Of a stretch of 64,000 nucleotides of DNA, positions 48,801-60,065 are shown piece after piece (position 1 is the first letter of the stretch; each line of letters begins with the position of its first letter). The stretch lies in assembly GCF_022605725.1 (NCBI RefSeq), contig NC_065558.1:3038001-3102000 (forward strand), given 5' to 3'. Source of the DNA: Anthonomus grandis grandis. Lineage: Eukaryota; Arthropoda; Insecta; Coleoptera; Curculionidae. Under the pieces are notes generated by a model. The model ran no database searches. It was not told the origin of the DNA and was given only the letters and a program-made list of their open reading frames with translations. Made by a program: the position numbers and the translations under genes.

Positions 48801-49845
48801 GCAAACTACCTAGTAAGTATGGAAAAATAGCTTTAGAAGCAGGATCGTCGCCAGATATATATATATAATGATTTTATTAAACCCAATACGATTAAATTGT
48901 TAAACGTTGAGTTCTACTTCATCTGCGAATTATTAATCGATGATAACGATATTCAACTTCCTGGCATTAATTAAAAATTATGCTATTTTATAATTGTGAT
49001 TATTATAAAATGCATGACTTAAATGACTTAATTAAAAAAAAACAGGCATAATAATGCCTGTTTTTTTTTTAATTTAAAAAAAATTGCTATTCATATTTTT
49101 ATGTTAAACTTACCGGGTTATCAAAATATTTTGGGGGTTAAGTGTCTTGCGTACCAAACCTTTTTTATTTTCCTGGCAAGGCTTATAAGAACTTTAGGGT
49201 TTGCAATTACAAGACAATCATTTTGATAAGAACGGTTTAAGCGTTAAAATAAGAAAAATTGTATCAAAAAGTGCTGTACTGGTCAAACTCGTCGGCTTTA
49301 TCAGAATGTAGTACCTGTGAAAACATTGAGTTTTTTATTAAACATGTATCTCATTTAATCCTTATCAAATTAATTTTCAGAGATTTTTTAATTATAATTT
49401 CACCAAAATCGATCAATAATGGTAGAAAATGAATATCTTGAATTTCTATGGAATTGTTTTTTAAGTTATTAGTTTGTCTGCAAAAAGTTATTCATCTTAA
49501 CAGCAATTTTTTTGGTTTAGCAATCCGGAGGCACTAAAAAATATTTTTTAATTATATCTTAGTAGTAATCAACGCCTTAGATATTATGAATTAATTATTT
49601 TAAGCAAGATGTTTTAAAAGTTTGTCGAATATCAACTAAAATACTTGAGTGTTCTTGAAAAAGATTATCAAGAATCTCATTGTAATTAAACAAGTAAATG
49701 TATAGACTTAAATAATGTATTCATTAGTCTATATTTTTTCTTACCCTATTAAATGATTTAAAAGCCATTTTTTTAAGGTTAAATAAATTATTTATTAATT
49801 AATTAAATTATTTGACAGTCTTTCCATTTTTTTCTAAATTATTGG

Positions 49846-49990
49846 CATAATTTGTATGCAAATGATTGTTATAATAAAGAAATCTTCGTACTATTGTACT
49901 ACGGATGTATGCAAATTATGTTCCTATAATTGGGCCTGTAAGAACACCCGAATTAAGTCCTTTGAGTTCTTTAAATACATTCATTTTATT
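49846..49990 (+). pseudogene. Tiny mariner-like transposase relic
   Basis: Around 49940-49975 one frame reads GPVRTPELSPLSS, resembling the third-Asp box WPxRSPDLNPLDFF of mariner-type transposases. The surroundings are AT-rich and show no other domain. A related relic lies at 50527-50690. Weak on its own, stronger as a pair. Confidence 0.35.
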
Positions 49991-50099
49991 TGAATATTAT
50001 TGAAATATTTAAGTAACATTTTCATAAAAAATCTCCTTAATAAATCGAAAAATAAGTTTCTTGTGTATTTCATGTTTAAATTTTAAATTTACGTAAAAT

Positions 50100-50375
50100 A
50101 ATGGTAAAACTTTCCAATATTCACTTTTTTTTTTAAATTGTGCTTCAATTAAAGGAAATAAATAAAAAAAATTTTAAAGCATAATGAATGATTTCTCAGG
50201 ATCTGATACAAAAAAGAGACATTTTAAAAAATGTATTTATACCTTTTAAAAAATATATTTAAATATACACAATACAATTAAATTATCAATTAAACTTCCT
50301 GGCATTATATTAACATTATAATATTTTATTCTAAATATCTATATTTACAATTATTTTAAAATGCATTACTTACTA
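50100..50375. repeat. Diverged direct repeat, copy 2 of the 45.6k family
   Basis: See 45640-46100. Ends in a degenerate motif copy (ATGCATTACTT). Confidence 0.6.
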
Positions 50376-50526
50376 CAAATGAGTATTGAACAAAGGAATA
50401 AAATTACATTTATTAAAAACAAATTATTTTGACCACTTTATTAATTATTAAATTAAAATTCACTGATTAAATGTTTTATTAAATTTAAAATTTAAGATAA
50501 ATTACGTAATAGCTCTAGCATTGCGG

Positions 50527-50690
50527 GTCTATAATAATTTAAACTTGTTGATAGCCTTGGTGATATAATTGGAGAACAACAAAATTGGATGTAAGGTTAT
50601 GGTCCTCTTATTCGGCCTGGAAGATCACCCGAACTGAATCCCTTGATATTTTTTAAAACGCATTAGTATTAAATATTTTAGTCTTCAAAA
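50527..50690 (+). pseudogene. Small mariner-like transposase relic
   Basis: A frame around 50605-50650 reads RPGRSPELNPLIFF, matching the third-acidic-residue box of mariner-type transposases, preceded by a degenerate stretch. It aligns loosely with the relic at 49846-49990, so both probably derive from copies of one old element within intron 1. Confidence 0.45.
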
Positions 50691-52660
50691 TCAGTTTTTT
50701 TTTTTAGTTTTACTAATAAATCTCCTAAATGAGCCCAAAAAAAATTCCTCGTATAATTTATGTTTCAAATTAGGTTAAATTAACGTATTTATTATCAAAA
50801 TTATCGTACTTGATTACCAGAAAGTCCATACTGCAAAAAAAGTTCAACAGTACATTAGGTCAGTAACTTTGTTATAAAATAATTAAAAACTAGCTACCCA
50901 ATAAACAAATTATTTTAAAAATTGAAACTTAGCTTGAAAAGTAAATAAATTAAAATCTATAAGAAAAACAACTATAAAATGCCAAATAAGTTTATAAAAC
51001 AAGCTTTGAAGAGAATCTAATGCAACAGCAGAAATTCATCTTAAAACTCTAAATGACCATCACAATACGCTCTTTTAAAGCAATAATTAGTTCCTCATAC
51101 TAACGTTTAATTACATTTGGTCCTTCGAACCGGAACTATTTTATTCTATAGAAAAAAAGCATTGAACTTCATGATTTGCTCATTATCATCTTCTTCTGTT
51201 TTTAAAATATGCTATAAATCTTATTAAAAATATATTGATTTTTTGTATTTGGAATTCTCTTGCAATTTGATGAATTGTGTGTATATTTATAGATTTTTTT
51301 ATTAAATATTTTAAAATTTTAAAAATACATGAATATTTTGTATCTTTTTGTAATTAAAAACTTTTAAGTAGTTTGACGAGGATTTAAATTAATAAAGAAA
51401 TAAGTAACAAAAAAATTAGTCATTGTTTGTTGAGGAAAATATCTATAGAGCCGTATTCCCAATTATACCCTGTTGTTATAATTATCTTTTAAAAATTATA
51501 TATACCCCCAATTTATTTTATATTACTATATTTTAATTTTAAATTTTCTATTATTATTTTTTGAATTGAATATGTCCAAGAATGAATAATTTACAAAAAT
51601 AAATTGCGAATTTGTAATTGCAATTAAAAATCGAACTTAAGATTTTTTCTAAAAAAAAAAACGAAGAAAAAACTGAAAAATAATTCCAAAATGCCACTCT
51701 TCACACAAAAATTATATTGATGATAAGCCTTCTTATGTATTTAAAAACCAAAAATTTAATTTATTTTATTTGTTTTTTCTTATAGACCATGTATACTTGA
51801 TTTTGATTTTCAATGTAGTCTTTAAATATTTAATACATAAGGCAAGACCAAGGTAAGTCTTGGCACATTGCAAGACTAGCACAAGATTTCCTTAAATCAT
51901 TTTTAGTACATTTTTAGCAGTAATGGAATTATACACATAAACTTTGATTTTCTTCTTCTAAATGCAAATTATAAAGATGAATGAATGAAAACAATCAAAG
52001 TTAATAATATCACTTTTATATTTTATACATAATTTAGCATTTCTCTGTGTACCTTCACAAAAAGTTGAAATGAGTGGCAGAAAGGCAAACCTTAACTAAG
52101 AGAATTTCACAGATCTAACTTACGTAATAAAGACGGTGTCGGAATAAATATTTGAATGCATTTGGTAATAATGATGGTATTTCTAAAATACTGAGACAAA
52201 AAATTTAGATAAAAACCTGTAGTATTTTGATGGATTGCTAAGAATCCTAGCATTTTTTACACAAATCGAAAGCGCTTTTTCTAACTGAGGTTATAAATAC
52301 AACTTGGACAATTGTCCAAATTCAGAAGCTCCCAAGATAGATGGTTAAAATCTCTAGACCACGAAAACCCTATAAATATTTCTAGTTAATATAGTTTTTT
52401 TACAGTTATGATTTTTAACGAAGAGGATCGGCGGAACGTCGAAGCTTACACGCTGTAATCACGAGAAACAATTTAACTACATAAAAATGTTAAAACAATA
52501 CTCTAACCGCCGAAAATTAAAATTTTATTCAACTCGATTTCCCTTTTTACGCATAACTTAAATGGGCACGTTACTAACGTTTACTTACGATTACTTTACA
52601 AAAGGACTCAAACAGTGCATGAAGTAAGCAACTTATTCAACAGAAGTAAATCTTACGTAC

Positions 52661-52803
52661 CACCACATGGATCCTTTGCCCCTGTTCTTGTTCCTAGTTA
52701 CACCAAGCTGTAGGTCAGTACCCACAGTACCATCCGTACAATCCACAAAAAATCCCGAAAAACAAATCACAAAACACACCGTCCTTAACACGAGAGTATC
52801 CAT
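52661..52803 (-). CDS. wg: wingless (Wnt-1) coding exon 1: start codon and signal peptide
   Basis: First coding exon of the secreted Wnt-1 morphogen. It encodes 47 residues plus two bases of a Trp codon. Residues 1-22 are a hydrophobic signal peptide (MDTLVLRTVC FVICFSGFF), followed by a short variable stretch and the basic NRGKGSMWW segment, which is the hallmark of insect Wnt-1 just after the signal peptide. The start is the ATG at 52801-52803 with G at -3 and +4. The frame stays open upstream, but only with a non-ATG codon, so this is the best start. The exon ends TGG TG before donor GTACGTAAG. The split codon is completed by the first G of exon 2, giving MWWGIAK as in known insect wg. The signal-peptide sequence resembles that of Drosophila wg (also starting MD and ending CFSG-like). 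Very confident on identity. Confidence 0.93.
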
Positions 52804-53520
52804 TGCGTCCAAAAAAAGTCCTACCAAAAAAAAACCAAACTGGGTCAATGTAACTGTGATATGTGACAAACCGTATCACATTAGACGTGGGGGCGGGGGT
52901 GGGTGTCGTTATATGCACGTGAAGGGCGAATTATCACGAGTGTCGGTGCATATCACGCGGATGTCCGTTAGCAACGAGAGATCTTCCGCAAAAAATAAAC
53001 AATTCTGTGCTGGCTCGGTATTTACTTTGAGAGACGTAAACTCTCGAGCCCGAGCTTAGGGATGCAGCCTCCGTAAAACGTAACGAATAAACACGAGTGC
53101 CAACGAACGAGAGGGGACTGGGGGCCTAAAATAGGAGGAGTTTTCGTTTTATCTTGCGCTCTTGGTCTCTGTCTGGACTAGGGGTTTTACACGTGGGAAA
53201 AATAGCACGTGTACCGTGAGACCGCCTCACGAAGGCGAACCTGTACCAATGAAGTGCGCGGATGATAGTGAGGGCGTGACGCGGTACCGCCATTGCTTGA
53301 GAAAGTGGTGTCGGACAGATGAAGAAGTTTCAGATTCTTTGCCGATGAGTTCGGTTAGGTTAGTATCCTGCGAGGAATGTTTTTGTTCTGCGACTGATGA
53401 TGCGAAGGTTCGCCGGTATCAGGATCTTGTTTTAGTCGGGTGGATACAATTTGGTTCGAGATATGATGGCAGTAGAGTCAATTATATTTTATTAATGTCA
53501 CTCTTTTAGTAATTGGCTTA
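52804..53520 (-). promoter_or_regulatory. wg: wingless 5' UTR and promoter-proximal region
   Basis: A block of clearly higher GC content directly upstream of the wg start codon, between AT-rich flanks. It contains three CACGTG E-boxes (52916-52921, 53190-53195, 53206-53211) and a G-tract cluster on the plus strand (52889-52903: runs of five, five and three G). A weak TATA-like GATAAAAC on the minus strand near 53146-53153 lies about 30 bases from a CCAGTCC initiator-like site near 53115-53121. The transcription start is not proven. Plus-strand open frames in this block (52667-53059 and 53162-53509) have no recognisable protein and look like by-products of GC content. Confidence 0.5.
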
Positions 53521-55500
53521 TGAGGCTTTTGTTTGAAAACGAATTACTGATCTAAGGAGATTTTGTACTAGTCAGACCAGACATGTAATTATTTTCCAAG
53601 ATCAAGACCTGACTTGCAAAAAGAGAGATGAGGAAAAGTAAAACATTGTTTTTATTTTCAAATACATATAAAGGTTTATCACTTATACGATATTTGCAAA
53701 AAAAAGTGGCATTTTAGAATTATTTTCCAGTTTTTTTTGTTCCACAAAAAATCTGAATTCCGAATTTCAATTACAACTGCAAATTATGAATTTAGAATTT
53801 GCATATTTATTTTCGTAATTAATTTTAAATTTTTTTGAATAATTAAAAATATTTGTAAAAATGTATTTTATTTTATAAACTACATTTTTGTTACTTTTAT
53901 GCATAACTTAAATGGACACGATTCTAGAGAAAATTAAACAAACATTACAGCATCGCTAAACCCGATCAAAAAAATTAAAAAACTTTAATTTGCAATATGT
54001 GAAAATCTTTCTAACATATTAAAGTAAATCAGCTATATTAAATTTAAAAAAAAATTAATATATAATAAACTGTGTATATTTAATATGTTTTTTAATGTAT
54101 AAGGTTGAGTATAATTTTTTTTATTAAATAACAAGTTATAATTTGAAATATGGTTTTGTAGAAATCTTTAATAATTTTTTTCCCAAGAAACTACTGTCGC
54201 CTATTTTTTAAATAATTCAGCTACTTGTCAAATCACTAAAAAGTTTAAATTATAAAAAAATCAGGATATTTATAAATTTTATGTTATAAAAAAGTTAGAA
54301 TAAAAAAAATATTTTGTTTTAAATATGTATAAAATTCAGTACAATTTATTTATTTTTATAATTATAAAAACAAAATAAAATTGACATCTCTCCTGTATAA
54401 ATGTTTAATTTTTTTCCATTAATTTTTATATTAATTCAAATTCTTATCAAATCATTTAAGAAAGCCAAACTAAAAAAGAATCAATATGTTCATATTTTTT
54501 ACACTCACATTTCTTTGATCTTCTCTTACATATTTAAAAAATTTAATTATTTAATATTTGAATATATTAAACATCTTATTATTTAAAATATATTTGCAGA
54601 TTTTATTTTAGACTTTTGATATTAAAAAGTAATATAGAAATAAGTTATTTTAATAACTTTAATATCTTCTCATAAATTTAAGCATAAAGTAAGTGAATTT
54701 ATTCAAAAAATATAAAGCTAATTGTAGATTATTTCAAATTAAAGCTGAATATAGTCCAATCCAATAAGCACAGACATCATTCTAGGAATGTTTGCATCTT
54801 TAAAAATTTTGACAACATACAGATTTTTTTTTAATTTGATTATTGTATTATAATCAGTAAACAGTTTCATGAACTTTTTTGTTTATTTGAATTTATAGTT
54901 TCATGCTAGTTTTTATTTTTGTTTAATATAATATGTTTGATTAACTCTCTTAGGATTGGTTTTAATATTTCAGAGACTCGTACCCATTTATGTTATGCTT
55001 AAAAGGAACATCAATTTAATTTTATCATTTTTCAACATATAGATAATCACTGTGGTGATTTAATGGTGGCTTAAACTATTATTTAAATTGTTACATGCAA
55101 AGGTGTGTTTTTGAGTTAATTTATAAATATAAATATAAGATGTGAAACGTCCTGTATAATTGTAGTTTATTTGTCTATTTTATAAGCTCATGAAAAGCTA
55201 GTTTGTAGCTTAGAAAGCTGTTGAAAAAAATTGGATTTCCTGGAAATATTAAAATTTTATTTAAAATTTGTCTATAAATGCCTCAAAAAAAGCATGAAAA
55301 AAATGTAAAAGAAAAACTAAGATTATATGAAGAACGATAAAGAATTTCGGGAGTTATATTCATATATTGCAACCTGACAGCAAGATGTTTTCAATATTTG
55401 GAAAATATGTATCTCTAATTTTTCTAAAAGATAAATAATGTTTTGTAGCCAAAAAGTAAGACATCTTTTTTTTTAATTTTTGAAAATATGACAATCCATA
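53520..55500. other. AT-rich 5' flank of wg
   Basis: Very AT-rich. Holds motif copies at 53899 (plus) and 54984 (inverted) and a CTTTGATC word at 54513-54520. The 54401-54586 frame is composed of AT-rich hydrophobic residues and is not recognised. Nothing else seen. Confidence 0.5.
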
Positions 55501-55505
55501 TAGTA

Positions 55506-57229
55506 TACAGGGTGTTACTTAAGGGGTATGTCATAATTTAAAAGAGACATTCCTAGACCGATTTTAAGTCGAAAAGTTCATATAAACATGGGTCCTAAAA
55601 TGCTTAGTTTTTAAGATACAGGGTGTTAAGGTTTAATTTTTTTTCGTTTTTAATAAATTTTTCATTATGACACTTGCGTTAGTGATTATTCTTTACAGTT
55701 TGTTTTTAGTACCCTTTGGATCTTGAAACGTGAATTGTACTAGTTAAAAAATGTTAAATTATTCTAATTTGGAAATAACGCAAATGCATTTCCTTTATGG
55801 ACTTGCCAATGGTAATGCTATGGAGGCGCGGCGTTTGTATCAAGAAAGGTATCCTAATCGCGCTGTCCCAGATAGAAGAATATTTATAAACATTCATCGT
55901 CGTCTGGCTGAATCTGGGAGTTTTAAGGCTAATTCTGCCGAGGGAAGGCCCCGTACAGTTAGGACACCGGCAGTTGAAGAGGCTGTCCTACATGCAGTCG
56001 AAGAGGATCCGACCACAAGTACACTGGGAAAAATTGGTATGGTATTGAACATCTGCTATAAGACGGTATGGGAAATTTTAAGGGATTCTTTGTTATATTC
56101 TTTTCACATAAAAGGGTTCAGGCATTGCTTCTTAGAGATATGAACCGCGTACGCATTTTTGTAGATGGTATCTCCAAAAAGTACTACGGACGAAGCTAAT
56201 TTCTCCAGAAATGCAATAATCAATTTCCATAACAATCATAACTGGGCTCAAGAAAACCCTCATGCGATTACAGAGACACATTTTCAGGAACAATTTTCAA
56301 TAAACGTTTGGATCGGTATTGTATCCGATCATTTAATTGGACCATCTTTTTTACCAGGACGCATTAACGGACAGAATTATTGTAATTTTCTCCAAAACGA
56401 TTTGCCTTTGCTCGAAGATGTTCCTCTTCAGTTACGGCAACAACTTTGGTTTATGCATGATGGTGCTCCAGCCCACTTTAGCATATTGGCTCGTGAGCAT
56501 TTAAATAGAGTCTTCCGAAATAAATGGATAGGCCGTGGAGGACCAGTTCAGACCAGACAGGCCACCTAGATCACCTGACTTAAATAGCCTAGATTTTTTT
56601 TTGTGGAACACCTAAAAACATTGGTTTATCAGACACCAATTGTGACATTAGAAGAACTAAGAAATAGAATTATTGACGGATGTGAAACTATACGAAACAC
56701 GCCTGGAATTTTTGAAAGAGTTCGTGATTCTTTGAGAAGAAGAGCAGAAGGTGGTCATTTCCAACATTTGTTGTAAATTATGTATGTATGTATTTTATTT
56801 AATTGTTGTTGCTTTTTGTTCACCAGTTTCTAAAAAAATAGCTTGAAAATAAATATTTGAAAAATGTACCTAGTAAAAACTGAAAATAAAATCAAACTTA
56901 ACACAATCAAAAATAAGTCAATGGCGCAGTTTTTTTTTGTAAAATTGTATTAAAAATTCATCATAGCTACGCCACTGGTTGCTAAAAAAAGTAGGCAAAC
57001 ATCTAAAAAATGTGTTTTTATGCCATGATATCCTGTGCCATAATTCAGTTGAATATTTTAAACCGTATTTGAAAAATTTATTAAAAACGAAAAAAAAAAT
57101 AAAACTTTAACACCCTGTATCTTAAAAACTAACCATTTTGGAACCCATGCTTATATGAAGTTTTTGACTTAAAATCGGTCCAGGAATCTCCCTTTTAAAT
57201 TATGACATACCTTTAAGTAACACCCTGTA
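55506..57229 (+). mobile_element. Tc1/mariner-superfamily DNA transposon with about 150-bp terminal inverted repeats
   Basis: Ends TACAGGGTGTTACTTAA (55506) and its reverse complement (ending 57229) extend into inverted repeats of about 150 bp, 55506-55655 and about 57080-57229, roughly 90 percent alike by eye. TA is present on both sides (55504-55505 and 57230-57231), the target duplication expected for this superfamily. The terminal 12-mer recurs inside each repeat (about 55616-55627 on the left), giving a sub-terminal copy. The 1.7-kb element contains a single broken transposase gene on the plus strand and lies upstream of wg. Confidence 0.92.
55751..56776 (+). pseudogene. Broken DUF4817-type mariner transposase
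   Basis: Starts at ATG 55751. The N-terminal DUF4817 helix-turn-helix region reads MHFLYGLANGNAMEARRLY, then GRPRTVRTPAVEEAV (to about residue 75) and TVWEILRDSLLYSFHI. The frame then shifts near 56105 (RVQALLLRDMNRVR continues in another frame). About 15-20 codons seem lost before TTDEANFSRN at about 56185, which holds the first catalytic Asp. INVWIGIVSDHLIGP and WFMHDGAPAHFS (second Asp) follow. Another shift near 56545 leads to RSPDLNSLDFFLW (third acidic residue, about 37 residues after the second). A third shift near 56606 leads to TLEELRNRII ... NTPGIFERV ... HFQHLL and a TAA at 56774-56776. At least three frame disruptions, so it is not expected to be functional, but decay is modest. 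Confidence 0.92.
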
Positions 57230-57359
57230 TAAATGATTCCATAAGTAATTTTTAAAGAGTAAAAACTTCATTTATATCATTTATTATATTTAGATTTTTT
57301 ATCTTTAGAATTTATTCCTTCTTTAGCAATTATCATTTCAAATCAAGAGAATCTGGAAA

Positions 57360-57665
57360 TATCATACCAGCAAATATGGTTTTAGCATGACGGTGGTTTT
57401 GCGGACTTTGGAAGAAGAAGACGGACGGCCTTTAGTTAAATCCTTCTCAATAAGTTAATACAGAGAGAAGGGCTGTGAATTGGCCGGCTAGATCTCCAGA
57501 TCTTAATCCATTAGGCTGTTTTCTATATAGGTACATTACGGAAAGTATATATAAGCTGATTCGGCCTCAAAATATTGAGAAATTTAAAGGACGTATAAGG
57601 TAGGCTAGGATTTTGTCAATTAGTTAATGGTGTTTGAACTTCAAACATTTTTTACTTAAGTTTTT
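57360..57665 (+). pseudogene. Second, older mariner-type transposase relic
   Basis: Just right of the 1.7-kb element. Fragments in shifting frames include QQIWF-stop-HDGGFADFGRR (the second-Asp box, compare WFMHDGAPAHF) and then WPARSPDLNPLGCFLYRYIT (third-Asp box), continuing with a degenerate C-terminal tail to about 57660. It is more decayed than its neighbour and has no visible terminal repeats. It belongs to the same broad family but is a different lineage. Confidence 0.7.
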
Positions 57666-57669
57666 TGCA

Positions 57670-58545
57670 GCCAGTATATTATTTTAATAAATATTGCTTA
57701 AAATTTGAAGTAAAATTTAAAATTTAAAAAACATTGCGGGTGTTGTCGACAAAACTGCAGTATTCCATTTGTTGAAAACACTCTGTAGAAATACGTCCCT
57801 CTGTAACATTTTTTGTGTTTGATAATAAAGACCAAGGGAAGCTTTTGGAAAGAACAGACGTCTACAAAAACTTCATTAACGGTTTTACTTTGCAAGGTAA
57901 CGAGATTAAAGTTTCAAGAGTTTTTGATCGAGTTTAACTTTAAATGGAAACATTATATATCTCAATAAATATCAAATTTTCGTATTAAATTTGAGAGGAA
58001 ATACAAGTGGCACGATTTAGAATCATAATCTTAACCTACTCAGTAACTAAGCTTGGCAACGTTAGCTTTATCATGCAATTGTTCCTGTTACTTGTCAATT
58101 AAATGTTTGACAGTTAGATTGTTAATCAAAAAATTAATAGATGGAATAGGAACAGACTAAAAGAGTGATAAAAAATAGAGAATAAAAGAGTGAAAGGACA
58201 ATGAAAGACGACTCCAAGACTCTATTGCAAGAAAGGACTATTTCTTCACTATAACGAAAGACGTTAATAAAGAAAAAAAACTGCAGATTTAATGTAACAA
58301 AAATGTACACATCCGAGGAGTTTTTTCTAACTTTACTGAACGTTTTCTTTGGGCCACCCTATATATCGCGAAAATGTTAAGCAAAAACTTTCTCAAATCA
58401 CCGCAGGTATATTCCAGAAATGTTCATTTTTATTAAGGCCGAACTTTAAAATGACTAACAGGACTTCCCAAAGTAGGTCAAATACTCCTCGTTTCAACCT
58501 CCAAAAAAATTCAAAAAGAAAAAAGCGAAAAATAAAATTCTTGAA
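57670..58545. other. AT-rich 5' flank without recognised genes
   Basis: Contains a TTGGCAACGTT word at 58053-58063. Small frames (57698-57895 minus, 58349-58552 plus) show no recognisable product. Confidence 0.45.
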
Positions 58546-58549
58546 TGTC

Positions 58550-58780
58550 TAAACGGCCTTTAAAACCATACGAAAAGATTCTTCCCACGGCACTTATCGT
58601 TCTTCTAGCGTTCGAAAGTGAATGAAATTTTGCAAGATCGAATTCTTCGCATACCCCCCGACCCCGGATAAAATCCGCGATGCTGTGCGGGGTAAAAAAA
58701 AAACACTTTTTGGTCCTCCGGTTTTTTTACACACCGAATTCCCTTATAAAATTCCACCGGTGAAAAGTATTTAGATTAAC
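58550..58780. promoter_or_regulatory. Higher-GC unique island
   Basis: Unique sequence with CCCCCCGACCCCGG (about 58655) and ATCCGCGATGCTGTGCGGGG (about 58674). Lies 5.8 kb upstream of the wg start codon. Candidate regulatory element by composition only. Confidence 0.3.
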
Positions 58781-58939
58781 ATTCTTTAGTTCTGTTGTTC
58801 ATATGTATACTCCCACCCGTAAGGGTAATAAATGTCAATCCTGTGTAGAGAAGGACACGGAATTATTAGCAATACTTCGACAAATTGCTGCAGTAGAAAT
58901 CAATCACAGCACAATCAAAGCACCTATTTAAGGCCAGAC

Positions 58940-59470
58940 CAAGGAAGCAAGTTGGGGCATTTGGTCCACAGATTTCGAGATGTTTTTTAAACTGGAAAGA
59001 GAGAGAAGATCAACATAGTCCAGCACAAAATCAATACAAAAAATGCTCGACTGACACTGACCAAGAGAGAGAGAGGAGGTTGATAACATTGCGAAGAGTA
59101 TGGCGAAGGAAGGCGTCATAAAACCATTTAGTAGTCCATAGTATTCAGCAGACTCGATTCTACGTAGATTACCGCAGCTTAGTACTGTGACTAAAAAGGA
59201 CAGCTATTCACTTTCTCTCATCCTTTCCACCCTAAACCTGACAAGGATACACTAGAAAGTTGAGTTAGATCCTAAAGATAGAGAAAAAACGGCTCTAATG
59301 GTGCGTGCTATATTAGCAATTTAGCCTGATGCCATTTCGACTGTGCAATGCTCCTGTTGATTTTAAAAGAACCCTTAAAAAACTTCTTTGGTAATTGACT
59401 GTCCAATAAATATACCTCACAGAAGGCTTTCGCTCTCTATCTTTGGCCGTTATCTGAATTATACCGGGGG
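58940..59470 (+). pseudogene. Ty3/gypsy-type pol relic (reverse transcriptase)
   Basis: Plus-strand blocks: FRDVF and HKINTKNARLT near the start, then EEVDNIAKSMAKEGVIKPFS (about 59065-59130; family form MLxxGVIxPSxSP), FYVDYRSL and VTKKDSYSLSLI (about 59157-59225; family form CVDYRxLNxxTxKDxYPLP), and SLMPFRLCNAPVDFKRTL (about 59325-59380; family form MPFGLCNAPATFxRxM). Frames shift between blocks and no LTRs are seen, so this is a dead fragment of an LTR retrotransposon. Confidence 0.75.
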
Positions 59471-59640
59471 AGAATAAAAGAGTACAAAAGGGCCGGTGAT
59501 CAGGGTGCGAACACGGTTCGGTTCAGGTTCAAAAGGTTCGAATTCGGCGCCGGCACATCCCAAAAGGTGATGCGAGAAGCGAGATGGGTGGCGCCCTGGT
59601 GGTGGTTCCATTGTCAGAGGCCTACTATAGGTACCACTTT
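59470..59640. promoter_or_regulatory. Higher-GC unique stretch
   Basis: GC-rich unique sequence with repeated GGTTC words (CGGTTCGGTTCAGGTTCAAA near 59515) and GGCGCCGGCAC, GGTGGCGCCCTGG. Could be gypsy flank or a regulatory element. No protein recognised. Confidence 0.25.
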
Positions 59641-60065
59641 AATATAAGAGAGAAAAAAATGATTGTTAATATAAAAACATAATACAAAAGGATTCTTAAA
59701 TTTATCATTTAGGGAAGTTTGGCACGTGCTTATTAAATGAAATTACAAGAAAAAAACAATAAGCGTCTGTTGTAAGAGATACTGGTAGTTTAATGACTAC
59801 AGTATTTAATGCTGCTTAAAATGTTGCCGTTATTGCCAATGATTTTAAAGGAAAGAGAATAAAGCATATCTAGAACTTTATTAAAATAGCAGCAATAGTA
59901 AAAAACTATGGAAAGCTAAATAAAAAACTAAGAAAAAACATTCGCCTCAGAAATTCTTCTAACCGTCCTATACCTGTAAACCTTTAAAATCCTGACAAAA
60001 TTAAAGATTATTTTTCATCAGTCTATAGTCCTTCAGATAGCTGCCCAGAGACAGTTAAATAAAAT
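59640..60065 (+). pseudogene. Possible non-LTR linker-region relic
   Basis: A frame near 59900-60060 reads NYGKLNKKLRKNI and PDKIKDYFSSVYSP, like the segment between endonuclease and RT in jockey-type elements (DKINxYFSSV). No RT follows on this strand. Weak. Confidence 0.35.

Larger units (their letters stand above)
42099..52660 (-). other. wingless intron 1 (10.6 kb)
   Basis: Bounded by donor GTACGT at the 52660 end and acceptor CAG at the 42099 end. Contents, all described separately: an unlisted AT-rich filler, a higher-GC island at 44690-45190 and another at 48290-48800, tandem and dispersed diverged repeats (43.2-44.1k, 44.3-44.6k, 45.6-46.1k, 50.1-50.4k), two small mariner-like relics (49.8k and 50.5k), a non-LTR 3' tail at 44.1k, and about eight copies of the GCATAACTTAAATGG motif. 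No other exon was recognised. 42100-43000 and 51000-52500 are AT-rich and hold nothing I can name. Confidence 0.85.
26889..55001. repeat. Dispersed 20-27-bp motif GCATAACTTAAATGG, about 24 copies across the wg locus
   Basis: Consensus about ATGCATAACTTAAATGG followed loosely by ATACGAT. Plus-orientation copies near 26889, 27527, 27883, 28971, 29391, 40793, 41035, 41632, 45319, 46058, 46838, 47306, 47813, 49009, 52549 and 53899. Inverted copies (CCATTTAAGTTATGC) near 32113, 33053, 33902, 34912, 37569, 38785, 39393 and 54984. Many copies match 13-17 of the core bases. Copies at 34912, 46058 and 49009 are weaker. Orientation is blocked: plus, then inverted from 32k to 39k, then plus again. I saw none in 1-26.8k or beyond 55.1k. 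Some copies share longer flanks, so part of the family arose by duplication of larger units, yet the core stays recognisable where the flanks do not. It could be a protein-binding site, a remnant of an old tandem family, or both. Confidence 0.85.

Noticed and set aside
52804..52869. Longer wg start upstream of the ATG at 52803
   Set aside because: The upstream frame begins with TTG, not ATG. The ATG at 52803 gives a normal signal peptide.
52667..53059. 130-codon plus-strand frame opposite wg exon 1
   Set aside because: It is antisense to the exon and the GC-richer 5' region. No recognisable protein.
53162..53509. 115-codon plus-strand frame upstream of wg
   Set aside because: No family recognised. 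It lies in the promoter-proximal GC-rich block, where stops are rarer by composition.
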